A DNA stretch of 64,000 bases, from the NCBI RefSeq assembly GCF_048771995.1, contig NC_133030.1:10060001-10124000 (forward strand), written 5' to 3'. Positions 27,801-42,100 of this stretch are shown piece by piece (within the stretch, counting starts at the first letter, position 1; every line of letters starts with the position of its first letter). Source of the DNA: Taeniopygia guttata. Its lineage: Eukaryota > Chordata > Aves > Passeriformes > Estrildidae. Position numbers and translations under genes: made by a program. The notes beneath the pieces were generated by a model that did not search any database, had not been told where the DNA came from, and saw only the letters and a list, made by a program, of their open reading frames with translations.

Positions 27801-30509
27801 TCTGATTTTAGCAATGTTGTGAAAGTGCAATTTTTGTGCAAGGTTCTGAAGAAGAGCAAGTTGTCTTACCTGAACCTGTCAAATATTAAAATACCAATTT
27901 ATTTTGCTTTTATGGGTAAGAAAATGTCTATTCCACCTGTCACTTCCTACCACAGAAATAATAACTAACAAACCTCAATGCTCGTGTCTGCTGTTGAAAG
28001 ATCTGGTTGCTGAAAAGATGAAAAATGTGGTTTAGAATGGAAAAAACATTCAGCTATTTATGACAAATATAATTGAGGTAGATTTTCTTTCTGAGTCCTC
28101 TGGTGAAGCTTTTAAAATATTATTTGTTAATTAAGGAGTGTCTTGTTGGTGCACACATTCAAAAGTAGCACTTGGGTCTGACCCAAGGAGGAAGGGGCTG
28201 TTTCAGGAGGGTAAGGCCCAGCTACAGGAAATTATAATGGAGATGCCTTTGAGGACAGGGGTGCCTGCAGAAGCCACAGAGATTTCTCCATTTTTCTTCA
28301 GACAGACGACACGGACCAGGATTCTTTCACACATAGAAAGAAACAATTGCTGGGTGCTTGAAGGAAATTCAGTTGAGCCCCAGATACTGTAAACTATGGA
28401 TCTTTTGTTCATGCAGAAGAAAAATATGATGGTTGCAAGACCCACATATACCAATATTGAGTTGTTGGGGTGTTTTTCAAATAATTAGGCAAAAGCTCTC
28501 TCTTTTTTGTGGGGTTCCTCCCACAAAATGCCTTGGGAACTTGCTGCAGATCCCAACTGTCAAGTAGTTGCCCTTTTTGTTCGGTCTAAAATACATCTAT
28601 ATTTTTCTCCTCCCCAGTTAGATAATCTTTATTTTCCATTCACCTCAGGCCTAGCTGCATCACTTTGACCTCTCTGTGAGGCCTGGGTAAATCCTGGAGA
28701 TGCTGGGCCACAATTCTTAAGAAGGAAACTTCAAGTTCTTTCCGCTTCAGTTGTCCTTCACATGTCTGAGGCAGTTAAGGCTGCTGCCCCATAGTCTGCG
28801 TGGCAGGAGCTGTGTGGTGGCTGTAGCACCCATTGTCTGCATTTTTCCTCTTGTTAGTCTCCTTGACCTTTCATTGTCTTACTCCTGCAGTGTCAGGTCA
28901 GACTTAGTGTAGGTCTCCCTTCACTAAGGACCCCTTTCCTTTCGTGGATCACTAAGCAGGACAATTGCTCTATCCATCTTTTCAGGGTCTATTGTCAGGC
29001 CCCCCCATGAGCTGAGAAAGGTTTGATCCACTGGGAAACCATTTTGGTCAAAGGGAAACCTGACTATGTGTCCTTTTAGGAATTCTGTCTTAATCAATGA
29101 CTTTTTTATCTGGGATATGAAGAGGATTCAGGAGATCAAAAGGTTTGGGAGTACATGGGTTTGACCACATTTTTCCTGGAAATAATGGGAAACCTCCACT
29201 GAAAAATGAGTTCTGTTACAATGGGCAAACAAGAAGGAAAGCCACACAGTGTTCTCAGAGCATTCTGAATCGTCAGACCTTCAATAGCTTCCATAGAGAA
29301 GGGAAAAAGTAAACAGAAAATGTAAATGGAATGTAATAATTAATGGACCTAAAGAAACAGACTAGTTTGATTTGCGCATAATCACTGCCTTTAAAAAAGA
29401 GATAAGTCAAAAGGGATCGACAGAGCAGATGGAGGAGGCTGAGGACTGGAGGTTCAGTCTGGCTGGCTGTGCAGTGGGTGTGTGGGGGGTTGCTCAGGAT
29501 TAGCAGCTTGTCTCACCTCTACCAGTGGTTCCACATCCAGCAGCCCTACGTCCTTCCCAGGAAGTGCCACAGAGATGCTGCTGGAACATCACCATGGAGC
29601 TGTGCTGGGTTTGAAGGGCCTGCCTTTGGCGTAAGGCATTCATCCATGGTCCTGCTGGTGCCTTGAACATCTCCTCCTGCATGGAAACCCTGACCATTAT
29701 CAGCAATTATGAAGCCAAATTATATAAGATAATCATGAAACTTCTACACTTCCAAGGAAGTTCACCAGCAGCAACCATTCCCATCCATGAAGCTCTTGAA
29801 ACAGAGATGTAGGCGCCTCTTTATTTTCCAAATATCAAATCATTTATTTCAAGGACTTGCCGAAAAACAGGAAGAATGAAAATGCCTGTTTTCCTGCAGT
29901 GTGGCTGGAACCCTTTTACCTACTCATGTGCCAAAATACTTTTATGAATGAACATTTAGCTCTTCCTTCAAGCAGCCATTACCTCTGCACAGAGTCAGCT
30001 CAAGCCTCTTTGAAAAGCAAAGCTGAAAGTTGCAGTGTAAGATAAAAGAGAGGAAATGGACTGGTCTTGGGAAGGCAGGCAAGCAAAGGGAGGAACTCAG
30101 AAAACCTTGGAGAGCTGGACTCATATTCCTGTTATCAATAAGATGAAAGAAAAAATGTAAGCAGAAGCCAGTGACTCAACTTTTCCCTTTGACCCAGGCA
30201 AAGTCAACAGGGAGCCAGGTTGTTTGCCTTTCTCCAGGAATCTACTTTCCCCAGCAATTATCTGAGCTTCTCCTTACATTTTTTTCTCCAAAATTTTTAG
30301 CAGGAGCAATTTAGGATTTTGCTTTGTAAAGTACCCCAATTTGAGCTAAAGTTTGTATTTAAATTTCAGTACATGCTGAGACCTTTACCTGAGTAAGAGA
30401 AAAAAATGTCAGTTGGATGTAGTGAGCACTTCTGCACTGGCTTTCAGATGAGGAACTACTGCTGGCCTAAACAAGGAGATTAAACAGATTAAACATTTCT
30501 TCTCCAATT

Positions 30510-30525
30510 AAAAAAAAAAAAAAAA
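30510..30525 (+). repeat. A16 tract followed by (GA)n
   Basis: Sixteen A then gagagagagg. This is low-complexity sequence with no element recognised around it. Confidence 0.85.
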
Positions 30526-33500
30526 GAGAGAGAGGAAAAAATCCTTTCAGAAAGACAGGAAAGTCAAAATAAAAGAAAAAAACCTTTTTGCCATGAAGAA
30601 TGAAAAGTGGCAAAGTCTATATCTGTGGTATTTCAGATGTACTTAAATGTAGAATTCAATGGATATGAACTGTTCCAGTCTTCTACACTGAAATTGCTGA
30701 AGTTGGCATTTCTTGGATGAAGCACAGACATTATCCTTGTGATATTTACACAAAGTATGATGAGGAGAATTATTATTTTTTTCTTTACTGGCACATATTG
30801 CCACGGAAGGAAGGACAATATATACAGTAACTTCAGTGCCACCTTAATTTACTGCTGCCATTTGATTTCCCAGTGTCAAGTGATAACTCCAGGTCAGCAG
30901 TGTCACTTGCTACCAACATTAACAAGTGGAAGTGTCCAGGATATTAAATATGCTTGGATTTACATATGAGAGGAAGGGGAAAAGTGATACAACCATTTCC
31001 TGTACTGTAGAAATACCAGAATATCATTTCAGTTGAGCTGTGACTGGCTCACTGACAAAGTTCTGCTCCACAAATGTCTTTAGTCCTGATCCTTAATGAC
31101 ACTAAATATTGATTTTCTATTAATGAGGTCACAAATATAAGAGAGAAAAGAAGTGATTGGTGAAGGAAAACACAAGTATTGCTGTGATATGGTAGAATCA
31201 GTTGCAGCCTTAAATTCCCAAAGTCAGAGAGAAATACTGTTGGATATACTCCAGCCATACCAGGGAAAGCCTTGGCAAAATGCAAGTGCATGATTAAGAT
31301 TATTTGGAAAACTGTTGAGTTTTATGCACACTTTAAGCTTGATCAAGAGAGCTTTGCTGAACAGGTCTAAGGATCTAATGACTGTCTTGTGTATTTACAG
31401 AAATTTTGTCCAAGAACATCCTGGAAGAAATACCTTTAAGTGGGCATGAGGAATTGTTTTTCCATTTCTCTGATGACTGCCCCTCTTTGCCTGTGGAAAC
31501 AGCAAGTTGTCCCAGGTACCCTCACAGCTCAGTCTTTCCTGATGAGCTAACTTGGGTAAAATTTGTTAGAGCTCCCAGGAGAAAATAATTCCCCTAATTA
31601 GATTGAAAATTTAACTTTGCACAGCTAAGTAATTTGGAAAGTTTCATCCTGCCCTCTTTGCCAGCAGATTGGTGAAGGCAGGACCTCCAACAAAGTCATG
31701 GCAAAAGGAGGAGGGTCACCTTTTCCATTTGCACAGTTGGATCAGGAAGAGGATGATGTACTCTCCCCATCCTAAATTCCTATGGAAATGAACAATCCTG
31801 TTCCTCACAAAGGACTGCTGCACATTTAACTGGAATGGCAATATGGTCACTTGCATAGCTGAAGACATAAGGTTTGTAATATGATTGAGCTAATTGCTTC
31901 CAGAGGGAAAGAAACAGAAAAAAGCTATAAAAAGGTACCCAATATTTGAAAATCAGATTTCCCCCCTCCAACCCCCAACTAATTATGTTTGCAGAGCTTT
32001 AAATGTCAGGTGGAACACAAATTATTAACTATTTTTCTTGCCATCATGTGCATTTTTTGTCTTTTAAAAAATCTTTTTTCTGCTACTGGTTTATGCTAAT
32101 AGCTCCAGTAATAAAATACACTACAGACAGGTGAGCAAAATGAGTGTGCATTCTGACTAACTAGATTGAATTAGCAACTAACTCCTGATGTAGTATTTGC
32201 AATTTTCTAATCAAAACACTGAGTAAGTGCAAACTTATATTAATTCCTCTTTTGTAATAGCAGGGCCAGTAGCTGGTTAAAGTCACAGGAAAGATTCCCA
32301 TTAACTTCAGTGGTCTGTGAATCTAGCTCTTGATATATATAGAAGGCCCCTGAAAACAGAGTTTTGTTTTTTAATGTATTGTCTCATTTGTTGAATAGCA
32401 TGGCTTGCTGCCCAGTGTTATGGCAGTTCACAATGACTATTCTTCCCACCCATTCTCCTTCTCCTCCTTCCATTAAAAAGTGATGGGTCAAATTCAAATG
32501 TTTTGGAAGTTCTGTCTGGTTTTGATGTGACGGTACATAAAAATATCTACAAAGTGGTTATTAGGGTGCTTGGTGTGGCTGCATTTGTCCTGGAGAAACC
32601 TCCCCCTCCTCTCTGAGGGCAGCAGCCCATTTTGTGGCAAGGCTGGCAGCTCTACAAGGTCTTCTTTGAGGCAGGCTCCACTCCCTCTGCTCCTGTGATA
32701 CATCCATCATTTTTGGTTTTCCTTTCCAAAATGCTTTTCACAAAAGTCACTTCCTTGTTTCACATTACTCCACACTTTGTGAATTCAGACTGAGACATGC
32801 TGTGAACCAGATCCATATCTGGTGTAAATCAGCATCATCCTGCTGCTCTCAGTGAAGCTGCCAAATTCTGTACCCATGGAGCATCTTGCCCATGAACTTT
32901 CTGCTCAAAGGGGCAGTTTTGGTGGAGTGAAAAAGGGTTAATGTGTTTTGGGGAGAGATATTGGCAGGAACACCAAATTGCAAGTCTCACCTAAACCACA
33001 GGATGTTGTACTTCACAGATTTTGACATCTCTGTTCTGCCTAATGAGATGATTTTTTTTTTCCTCTGAAAAAAAAAAATATCCTTTTCTGGGTACTAGAA
33101 ATTGGTGCAAAGCAAAAAAGAAAAAATAAAAAAGGACCAGGCTGATGAGAGGTCAATTAGTATAATAAAATAACCCTGTATAAAAAGATATTTTGCACTC
33201 CCATTTCCTTATATAACCCGCCACCCCAAGCACCTTTTTAAAAAATTCCTCAAAGTTTATTCAAAGATGCATTTTGGTTAGGTTTACAGTATTTGTCACT
33301 TGCTGGCCAAAAGTGACAGAAGAGATTTCAGTGTGCTGCTCTTACTGTGGTGACACTGCCTTTAATTTAGAGTAAGTGATTATACATGTTTGACTGTCAA
33401 ATCACTGCATGCAGCTTTTGTGGTCAGGGGCTTGTTTTATCAAACAATTCTGCAGAACCTCTTCCAAACCAGAACTACCATGTGTATAATTATATTGTAT

Positions 33501-36224
33501 TTTCATTATATAAACTTTATTTTTAAGACTGAAAACATATGAAATGATTATGGGAATGTGCGTTCTACATGACACCCCCATGTACTTGTGGGAAGAGAGG
33601 TTTGTAACATAAACCAAATGTTGTCATTAATATACAGGTACAAGATACATTCTTGTGACTCAGGAAACTAAGGGTGGGATAGAGAAAATACGGGCAATTG
33701 AACTTCAGATTGAGAGAAAACCCTTATTTAATGTTAAATAGCACCTGATACTCTCTGGAAGTAGATCTTAAGGATCCATACCCTGCAGCTGAACAGTACT
33801 TGTATAGCAAATTTAGGTTCTTCCAAAATACCTTTCAAACTGATCCTTCAAAGAATTGTATTCCTTCATTAATGTATCTGATTAGTGCAAAGAGTTCTCT
33901 GTTAAAGACCTTTTTTGTTCTGGGACAACTGCTTTGGTGTTTTGCCCAAAAACTGTACGTGTGGAGTTACATCTTCAGTTTAATTTCATTGTCTTATGTC
34001 ACAACCCAATGAGGACCTAATTTCAGTTTGAACAGGTACCACAGAGACCAACATTTTATGAGATCTTCAAAAGAATATTGTTTAAGGCAGGATCCAAAAT
34101 TACATCCAGCAGCAAGGTCAGGCTGGAAGAGATAAACTGGGTAAGTTCTGAGTAAGTTGCCATCACCTTCATGTCCATATTAATTCATATGGATTCATAG
34201 ATTTTATTTTATTAACAAGGCTGTTAAGCTTTGTCCTCCTGTCATAAACAAGGAACTGAGTCACCACATAGATTAAACAATTTACGAACTACAAATTTAG
34301 CACGTCCACATGATTCAGCACTTGAATTTCCACTCTCCTGCACCCTTATCCCATTGCCCTAAGTAATAAACTGTTCTCTATTTCAAATAATTTTGGTAGT
34401 TTCTTTCTGTCTGCCTCGGTAGCTTTTGCTTGAACTAACAGTGTTTCTTTAAAGAACAATCCCCCATAGAAATCAAATTATTTGTCTAAAGGGTATGTCA
34501 TGAAAGCAAACCAATTATTTTGTATATATATAATATATTTATGGATGTATATGGACACAGAGAGCAAGGGAGATGCACTAAGAGCAAACCAAAGCACACA
34601 TCCATCATCAAAACAATCTGTGAGTCACCTAAGACAAATGTTAACTCTTTCAAGGCAATCCTATACAATAGATCAATAAACAACATCTTCAATTTCTGGC
34701 TGGGAATTTACACCCAGTCATTTTACAAGCCAAAAAAAAGGTCAAAGAATAATGGTGATAACTAGCCTTATCACCAGGCAGGGTGTGTGACAAGCTTGCT
34801 CACATGGCCTCTGATTTTTCTGTCAGGGTGATAGCTTAGAAGCCATTGATATCATCTCAGTGCTGCAAACCTGAGTGGAAAATCAGAGACAGGTTTTAAA
34901 AAACATCTCTTATAATTATGTATAATTTATAAGGTAAGATAAAACAAACTTTTAAAAGGACAGCAAATGCAGAGTAATACCTGAGTTGAATGAACACAGG
35001 GCTTCTTAACCACCAGAGAAGTCACCTGAAGAGAATTTTGCAGCTCAGTGTGACAAATTCCTGCACGGCATTCTCAAAGTCCCCAGCCTGAGCCACTTTG
35101 AGCTCAACTGCTCTTAAGCAGAGAGAGCTGGGAAGCTGGGGAATCACTGCTGAGCAGTAATGTATGTTTTCATAATCTTCATTTTAAGGAATGTTCATTC
35201 AACTTCCCAGCTATTGACCAGTTGATAAGGGTGCAGATGGAATGTTGGTTTCCACATTTGGAAGCACACTGGGGTAAATCTGTTCCTGAAGTGTGTTTAT
35301 GTTTGACGGATTTTGCATGCAGGCTATCTCCTCGGCAGCATATTAAACTCTGCTCTCCAAAGACAAAAGTGCAAGAGGCAGTGTGGAGGGGGAGGAAAAG
35401 AATCCAAGGAGATGGAAAAGCTGCAAGACACATTTCTTTTGGAACACTGAAACTGGATTTTCAAAATGTGAAGAGCCTTTCTCATTTAAAGGAAAAATAA
35501 CAAACTCCAGTAAACTTACCGCAAATGATGAAGAGTTGGGGGGGGTCTGGAGCTGTAAAACAAGACACTGTATTTTCAGCTGTCTCCACAATGAAGATAA
35601 TTTGACAGAACATTATGTGCTCAAACACTGAAATCTCTCAAAATCTTTGCAGGTGATTTTTGCGATTTTCAAAGCTCTCCTGATTTTATACCATCTCCTT
35701 CTCTCTTTCCTACCATACCTATGTGTAGATGCGGACATTAGCTGTCACTTAAAATTTGTCTTTCACAGCCTGAGCAATCATTTTTGGAGCAAGAGAAGGG
35801 CCTGCCAGCGTTCTGTGGCATGTCATTTAGGCTTGGCTCCACTGTGTGCCTATTTCCACTGAAGTCAATCAGTTCACATCAGGTATTCTGCAGACCCAGC
35901 ACTGCAGTTTCTTATCATTTCTAGGGAGATTAGAGCTAGAAATTTAACTACTGGCTTGAAGATGACACAGAATTATCCCTGGATTTGCTCCCAAACTCAG
36001 TAAATAGCTTCCCCACTCCCAAAATAACTCCCAAGCTATCTTGTCCCTGTCCTCACACTTCTCTATCCCTCTGCACTTCCCGATCTTAGCAGGGACATTT
36101 CAGAAATAGCCATCACAATGGTATTTCCACTCCGAAAGAGGAAACGCTGGGTGGGAGGAGTTATGAGCTAAAGAGAGGAAGCGGAGCTGTTTTCACACCA
36201 TCCCAGGCTGCACTTTTGCAGCAA

Positions 36225-36870
36225 AAGGGTGGGAATGTGTTTGGGGGTCTGGGGGCGGCGGAGCCCCGAGGCTGCGCAGCCGAGGCCGGCCGGGAATGTG
36301 CCCGGCAGGGAACGCGCCCGGCCCGGAGCACAGGCGTGCGGCTCCCCGCATCACTCGGCACAGCTGGCGCTGACGGGCAGCTCTGAGCTGCTGAACAAAC
36401 TGAATGAACCGAGGTCAGGCCAGAGTCAGCCCCCAGCCTCCTTCCCTCCACGACTCACTGAGACATGAAAGGTGCTGGACGGCTCCTCAGCCGGAGCTGC
36501 TCCGTCACATGTCCTGTCAGCAATCCAAGATTTTTAGCTCTGAACTTTTCCATGGAGCCAATAGCGATATTTTCTGGCCCTGGCCCCTCGGAGCGCTTGG
36601 CCGGGGCTGTGGGAATGCGGTGTCAAGGCAGGCTGTCCGTGCGCTGGGATTGCTTTCATGCGTCTCCACCTGCTGGCTGGCATTCCGCTAATTGCAGCCG
36701 CCCGCCGGAATGACTGCGGACCTCTGCAGGGAACGGGCTGACGGGGGAAATGTCGCTCACTTCCACGAGAAGATGAGCAGACAAGCGCGACAGGAGAGAT
36801 GGTTTTCTTAATTTCGTAACGAGCGACATCTTGAACCGCAGGTGACAGGTAGAAGGCCACAGATTTTTCA
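36225..36870. promoter_or_regulatory. CpG-rich block with clustered TEAD cores, 21 kb upstream of CCND1
   Basis: CpG density rises sharply from 36253 to about 36400 and again around 36560-36850, inside otherwise AT-rich DNA. Five GGAATG or CATTCC cores occur at 36232-36237, 36293-36298, 36612-36617, 36681-36686 and 36707-36712. A CCAAT (36556-36560) and an E-box CACCTG (36666-36671) are also present. No coding frame is recognisable. It could be an enhancer or the promoter of an unannotated non-coding RNA; which one is inference. Confidence 0.5.
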
Positions 36871-38640
36871 CACCAAGCTTTTGAGCTTCTGGAGCCTCAC
36901 TTGAGAAGATAAGCAGTAAGAAAGATTTTTGGGGGGTAAGGAATTCATAAAGCGTGGAACTGTCAGTATTTTATTTCCCTACCAAAACCAGATGCTAACA
37001 ATGTTAACGTGCTTTCATTGACACAGTGAAGGAGGGAAATTTTTTATTAATATCTGGAAGCATGAGCATTCTGGGGCCCACAACTTAGTTGCTGTGTGGT
37101 TAGAAAGCAGTTACTTAGCAAATTCAGGCAGGCAGCTGTTTCAAAAGGAAAGGAATAGAAATGATTAATGACTTCTGTGCTTTAAAGAAACGAACCCACA
37201 GGATTTCTTTCTTCTACTGTGCTGTCCCACTTGGCCATTTCTGTCATGTGCCCTGGGACTTTCTTTGGAAGTTTTCAATGGTCTGTCGTGAACTACTCTT
37301 TAGAAACTTACTGGACCAGATCTAGAGCCAGACAGATGCCAGCTGTGGATGTGACCTATTTGTACATACATTTACAGACTCTGAGCACAGACTATCAACA
37401 CTTGATATTCCATGAACTTTGTCCTGCAGCAGCAACAGTATGTCCTCCTTTCAGGCACTGCAGTGAAGAGCACAGCATTGACTCCTATTTAGAGCAGGAT
37501 CAGTGTCACCTTTTCCCTCTTGCAGCTGCATTTTATCCGGGCAATATTGTACAATGGAGCAGGCAAGGGGCACTCTCAGGAACCCAGACAAAAAGGAATG
37601 AGCTTTTCCTTTGTTAGCCATGTCAGATATCAATATGGGTTATTGGTATTTCAACATCTCCTGCACTTCCAGCAGTGGCTTGTTTTTATCCTTTATCACT
37701 GTCTTACTCTGATTCTTAGGTCTTCTCTGTGTGGCATCACAAGGCAGAAAAGGCTAAAAAGGGCATGAGGAAGAGAAAGAGGAATATGGAGAAAATAAAA
37801 AGGAAGGGTGTACAAAACAGATAATATTTTCACTGAACTGTTCACAGTGAATCATACAGCCAAGTGTATTATGTTACTTACCAGGGAGAGTAAGTTCTCC
37901 CTTGACTTGACTTAATGGAATTATTTTGAATTTACTTTTGTTCAAAAGGGTATATACCTTGGTTCACTAATGGTTCTGTTGCCATATTTTTGATTATGTG
38001 TTCAGAAATGTGAATGTTTGCTCTTCCAAAGTATTATCCCCTGTCAAAAGGGATACGGCTAAGCGCTGAGAACAGGATAGGTACTACAGAAGGTGGTAAA
38101 GGTGCCCATTGCACATCTATATGATTAAACACATCGAAGCACATTTATTACATACCTACACAGGCAACACTCCTGGCAGGTCCAGTATATTCTGATTTTG
38201 TTAGCACCAGAGGTATGACTAAATCAGCTGGCTGTGTGAACTCAAACCCACACAGCAGTTTAGAAAGTGTATGAGTTTAATACATCCTAAATGTGCCTAA
38301 TAACTTGGCTAACCACAGGCAGATAGCTGAAGGGAGTTCTCACAGATTAGTCTAAGACCCAGCAGGACTGGAAGATGATATTTCCTTGTCTACGAGGATA
38401 TTGCTCTCAGGTCATCGCCTCAACACAGGAAGTTATCTGCAACATGTGGTAACAATGTGCACCAGGACACAATTAGCCTGCTGTCTGATGATATTTAAAA
38501 ATTAGCCACATAAGGCTTTCTTACAAAGTTGTCAGAAAGGCTCAACTGATTATTTTAACTAAGTCTGTTTAAAATACCTGAATAAACTGATGCAAAACAA
38601 AAACAACTTTTGCATGTTTGAACTGCAGGCTTCCTTTACA

Positions 38641-38642
<2 letters not shown>

Positions 38643-38679
<37 letters not shown>
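38643..38679 (+). repeat. Poly-T tract (37 nt)
   Basis: 37 uninterrupted T are followed by gtgtcggaataaagaccagc. The tract could be the tail of a minus-strand retrocopy, or part of a degraded LTR in which AATAAA follows. Neither reading is supported by a recognisable body. It could also vary in length through assembly error. Confidence 0.9.
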
Positions 38680-38680
<1 letters not shown>

Positions 38681-39035
38681 TGTCGGAATAAAGACCAGCT
38701 CAAGTGAATGGTGTTTCTCTTTCTATTATCTCTCCCGAGATCTCTGTCAGGCACCCAGGTGAATTAGCACTGATGTCATTCAGAGCTCACAGCAGAAGGA
38801 TGAGCTTTATACATGTGGGTATGTCAAATCACACATGGAGGTGTAAATTCAGCTCCGTGTTTCAGTTTACTTTGCTGAAAGCAGAAGTTGCTCCAATAGC
38901 CTGAATCTTCTTTCACAGGCTATTTTTTATATAACTCAGGCAGGAAGTGTGAGTGTGTGTATCTGTGCTGCTGAACACCACATGAGGGCCAGATCTGTTT
39001 TCTGAAGTTGATTCTTGCTCCTGGTTTTGCTTCGT

Positions 39036-39114
39036 TGTTTTTTTGGTTTTTTTTGTTATTGGTTTTGGTTTGGTTTGTTTGGTTTTTTTTGGTTTTTTTT
39101 TGTTTTTTTTTTTT
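39036..39114 (+). repeat. T/G-rich low-complexity tract
   Basis: Alternating runs of T with GG (ggttttttttgttattgg, ggtttggtttgtttgg) end in T12. This is simple-sequence DNA of the kind common in bird introns and intergenic regions. Confidence 0.9.
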
Positions 39115-42100
39115 ACTGCAAAATACTTCCTGAAAACTTATCCCTGGTAATCCTAGAGGGTTTAATAACAAGGTCTTATTCCTAACTGGATCATCTAGCT
39201 GTTGTGCACATGGATAAATTTCTCTCTTGTTTTCCTGGCCCCTTTTATCTTGCAGTATTTTGTCTGTGCTCTCAGTTGACACTGTCTTAGTAACCACAGT
39301 ATTTTCCTGCTCAGTTGAAGACCCCTCCATTGTACAGCATTTCTGCCATCCATGAAAAAGCATAATCAAAAATAGACTGTGAATTTCATGATTGTTGTTA
39401 TTATTTTATGTTTTTCTCTGGAGCATGTTGATGCTGAGCAGAATGTCAGGTAGGTGAAGGAGTCACATGCACCATTTGCAAACAGATCCTACATCAGTGG
39501 ATGTCCTCAAGCCTCAGAGTTGCACTGCCTTTGAGGAAATACTGATTTTGAGCATTTTCACCAGAAATGCCCCAATTAGTGTTTCTGTTTTGGTGAAAAA
39601 CTGATTGCCTGCAAATTCTCTGCCAGCCTGTAAGTATAAAAAGGCAGGTGGTTCGCTCCTGCTGTTAAAGGTGGGTGGTTGGCAGGTGACTGCCCATGGT
39701 GAAACCCCCCATGGGACTCGAGTGGTGCCACCATTTCACAGGCTGGTGGCACCTCATCCTGGCACAAGGCCTTTTTTATCCCTCTTCTTTCTGTCCTACA
39801 AGCTGAGGCTTGTGAGCACCAGGGAGAAGCAAGCTTTAGTCTAGCAGCTCAAACACCGAAGTAACTTACTTCCCTGGTTGGAACAAGGAGGAACTGTAGA
39901 AGGAATTGGAGCTCTCTGAGTCATACTTCCTCCTTGGAGTTTCTCTTGGAGTGGTGCAGCCCTGCAGCATGCCTTAGGCTGACACTAGAATCAAGCTTGT
40001 CCATCACAAAGCGATAGAGAAAAGAAAAGACAGTGAGGCACTGGGTTATCATACCCCCAAATCTCCAAATTGCAGCTCTAAATATAGCCAAACATGTATA
40101 AATCTGTTTCTGGAAACAGTACAACTATTCAGCTCCCAACCCTTCAAACAACATACATGAAAAAAAAAAAATATAAAAAAAGCACTGTCCCCAAAACCAA
40201 AACCCAAAAAGCCCCAACCAGTTCTCTCCCAACCAAGATCCTGTGCGTGGAGCCATGTTAAGCACATTCTGATCTCCAGCCAGCAAGTGAAAAATTCTCA
40301 AATGCCACACCTATCCAGGGTGTGACTAGAGACTACTAGTTTATATTTGCACTTTGATATAGAGCACAAGCTTAACATCCTATGGTGTATCCTTGGAAAA
40401 AAAAAAATAGCAACAAGTTTCAACACAGAAATGGGGGTAGATTAGGAGGCCAGAATAAATAAGAGCCAATGAGTTGTACAATGACTTGAGGTAGTGTATA
40501 AGATCTCATCTTAAAAAATAATATAAGGGCAGTACATTGTAGATGAAACACATAATGAAAAAAACATTCCAAACTCCTAATTTGGGAATAGATTACAAAT
40601 AAAATAGGCTCAGGCATGCCAAGTGTAAAATCTTTGATATGGAAATGCAGTAATAGTTAAATGAAATGGGCTGAAAATCTATTTATTAACAGTATGTAAT
40701 GCCTACTTGGATTGTCCCATGAGAAAAGCAAATAAGGAGTAGTAGGAGAATATACAGACACTGTTAAAAGGTTTACATACCTCCTGCTTTCAAACCTCAT
40801 GACACAGCCCTTCACCTGGACTGGAGATTTTGAGAAGTTACAAAATTGGTATGAGACCACACCTCAAAGGATTCAGGAAATATGCCCTGAAGCCCAGATT
40901 TTTGGGAGTCACCCACTATGTTCAGGGCATTTAAAAGGATCTGGTCTCTAGACAATGTAAAGGAGTCCTGTGGCATCAGGGTCCCCATGAGCATCATTCC
41001 CAAAAGCCTCAACCCAGGCCAGGGGGCTCCACAAGGTTGTCATTGATGGAAACGTGGCTGTGAGAGAGACCAGCAGCCTGTGCTCTGAGTGACACCACCC
41101 CACTTCAAGGGGCTCCTTCCTGTCACTGCTACCTCGGGATCCTTTCCCTTTGTGTCCCTTTGTGCTGACCCTCTACTCCATTATTGCCAATGGGCATGTA
41201 AGCCATTACTGCGCCCCGACATGTGAATCACAAATGGAAGTGCCATGGAAATTAAACTCCCTGACCTGCTCTCATTTTTCTCTTTGATGTCAGCATGAAT
41301 AGGCATTTTTGACTGGAACACAGTTTTGATTTTGAGAGCTGGCAAGGCAGCCACAACCTTTTCTACAAGGGAGAATTCTTTGTTGTTCTTCCCGAATTGC
41401 TTTCCTAAAGAAAGAGTGTCTCAGCGAGTAGCACTGCAGAAGGCCCGGATCGTGTTTGCACTGCTTTCAGACACAGGAAGCAGAAAACAGCTCCCGTGTT
41501 CCTGTTCAAATGCACAGCCCCAAACTGCAGCAGCCTGAGCAAGTTGCATAATTTCCATTCAAATTACATGGAGCTGAAAATGGAAAGTATCTCTCACTCG
41601 TGGCTGAGGACTCCTCTTCGCAGTGGCACCCTGGGTTTAGGGTTATCGTGGCCACGTGCAACCCGTGGGGCAGCTGCATGCTCCAGGTCTGAGCACCAAA
41701 CCACTGGCACAGGCAGAGGTGTTGGGACCTGAAAGAATTTGCAAGGGATCCAAGACCAGTGTATGCTGTTTTGCTGAAAACACTGCATTGGTGGCTGTTT
41801 TGAAGCTGCAATTTCCCACCTGGCTCTCACTGGCCTGTTTGAAAGAATAAAATCAGAAGGGTTTTCAAGATGGATGACACTGGGTCCAGGGATCAAAAGC
41901 TCTCTTGTGTCTCTAAAGGCTTTTCCATGGTTGGAAACCTTGTTCTTGCTTCAGAGGACTCTTTTTTTCTTCACTCTCTCAGCCAGGAGGCCATCTTTGT
42001 CTTCAGTTCACAATACAGGTCTTACAGCTGCAGGATTTCAGGTAAATAAATACTCCAGAACTAGGAAATAAGCATGCATTCAAATAGATATACATGCTAC

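Larger units (their letters stand above)
19002..36150. other. Intergenic, no gene recognised
   Basis: Unique sequence interrupted by the 20-bp tandem repeat (24129), the MIR-like fragment (24800), an A16/GA tract (30510) and a diverged repeat scrap near 32291-32335. Open frames up to 129 codons (27055-27444 plus) were read and carry no recognisable domain or repeat. Confidence 0.75.

Noticed and set aside
38920..39369. 149-codon minus-strand frame
   Set aside because: A third of it is Lys/Asn/Gln-rich translation of the T/G low-complexity tract; the rest has no recognisable feature.
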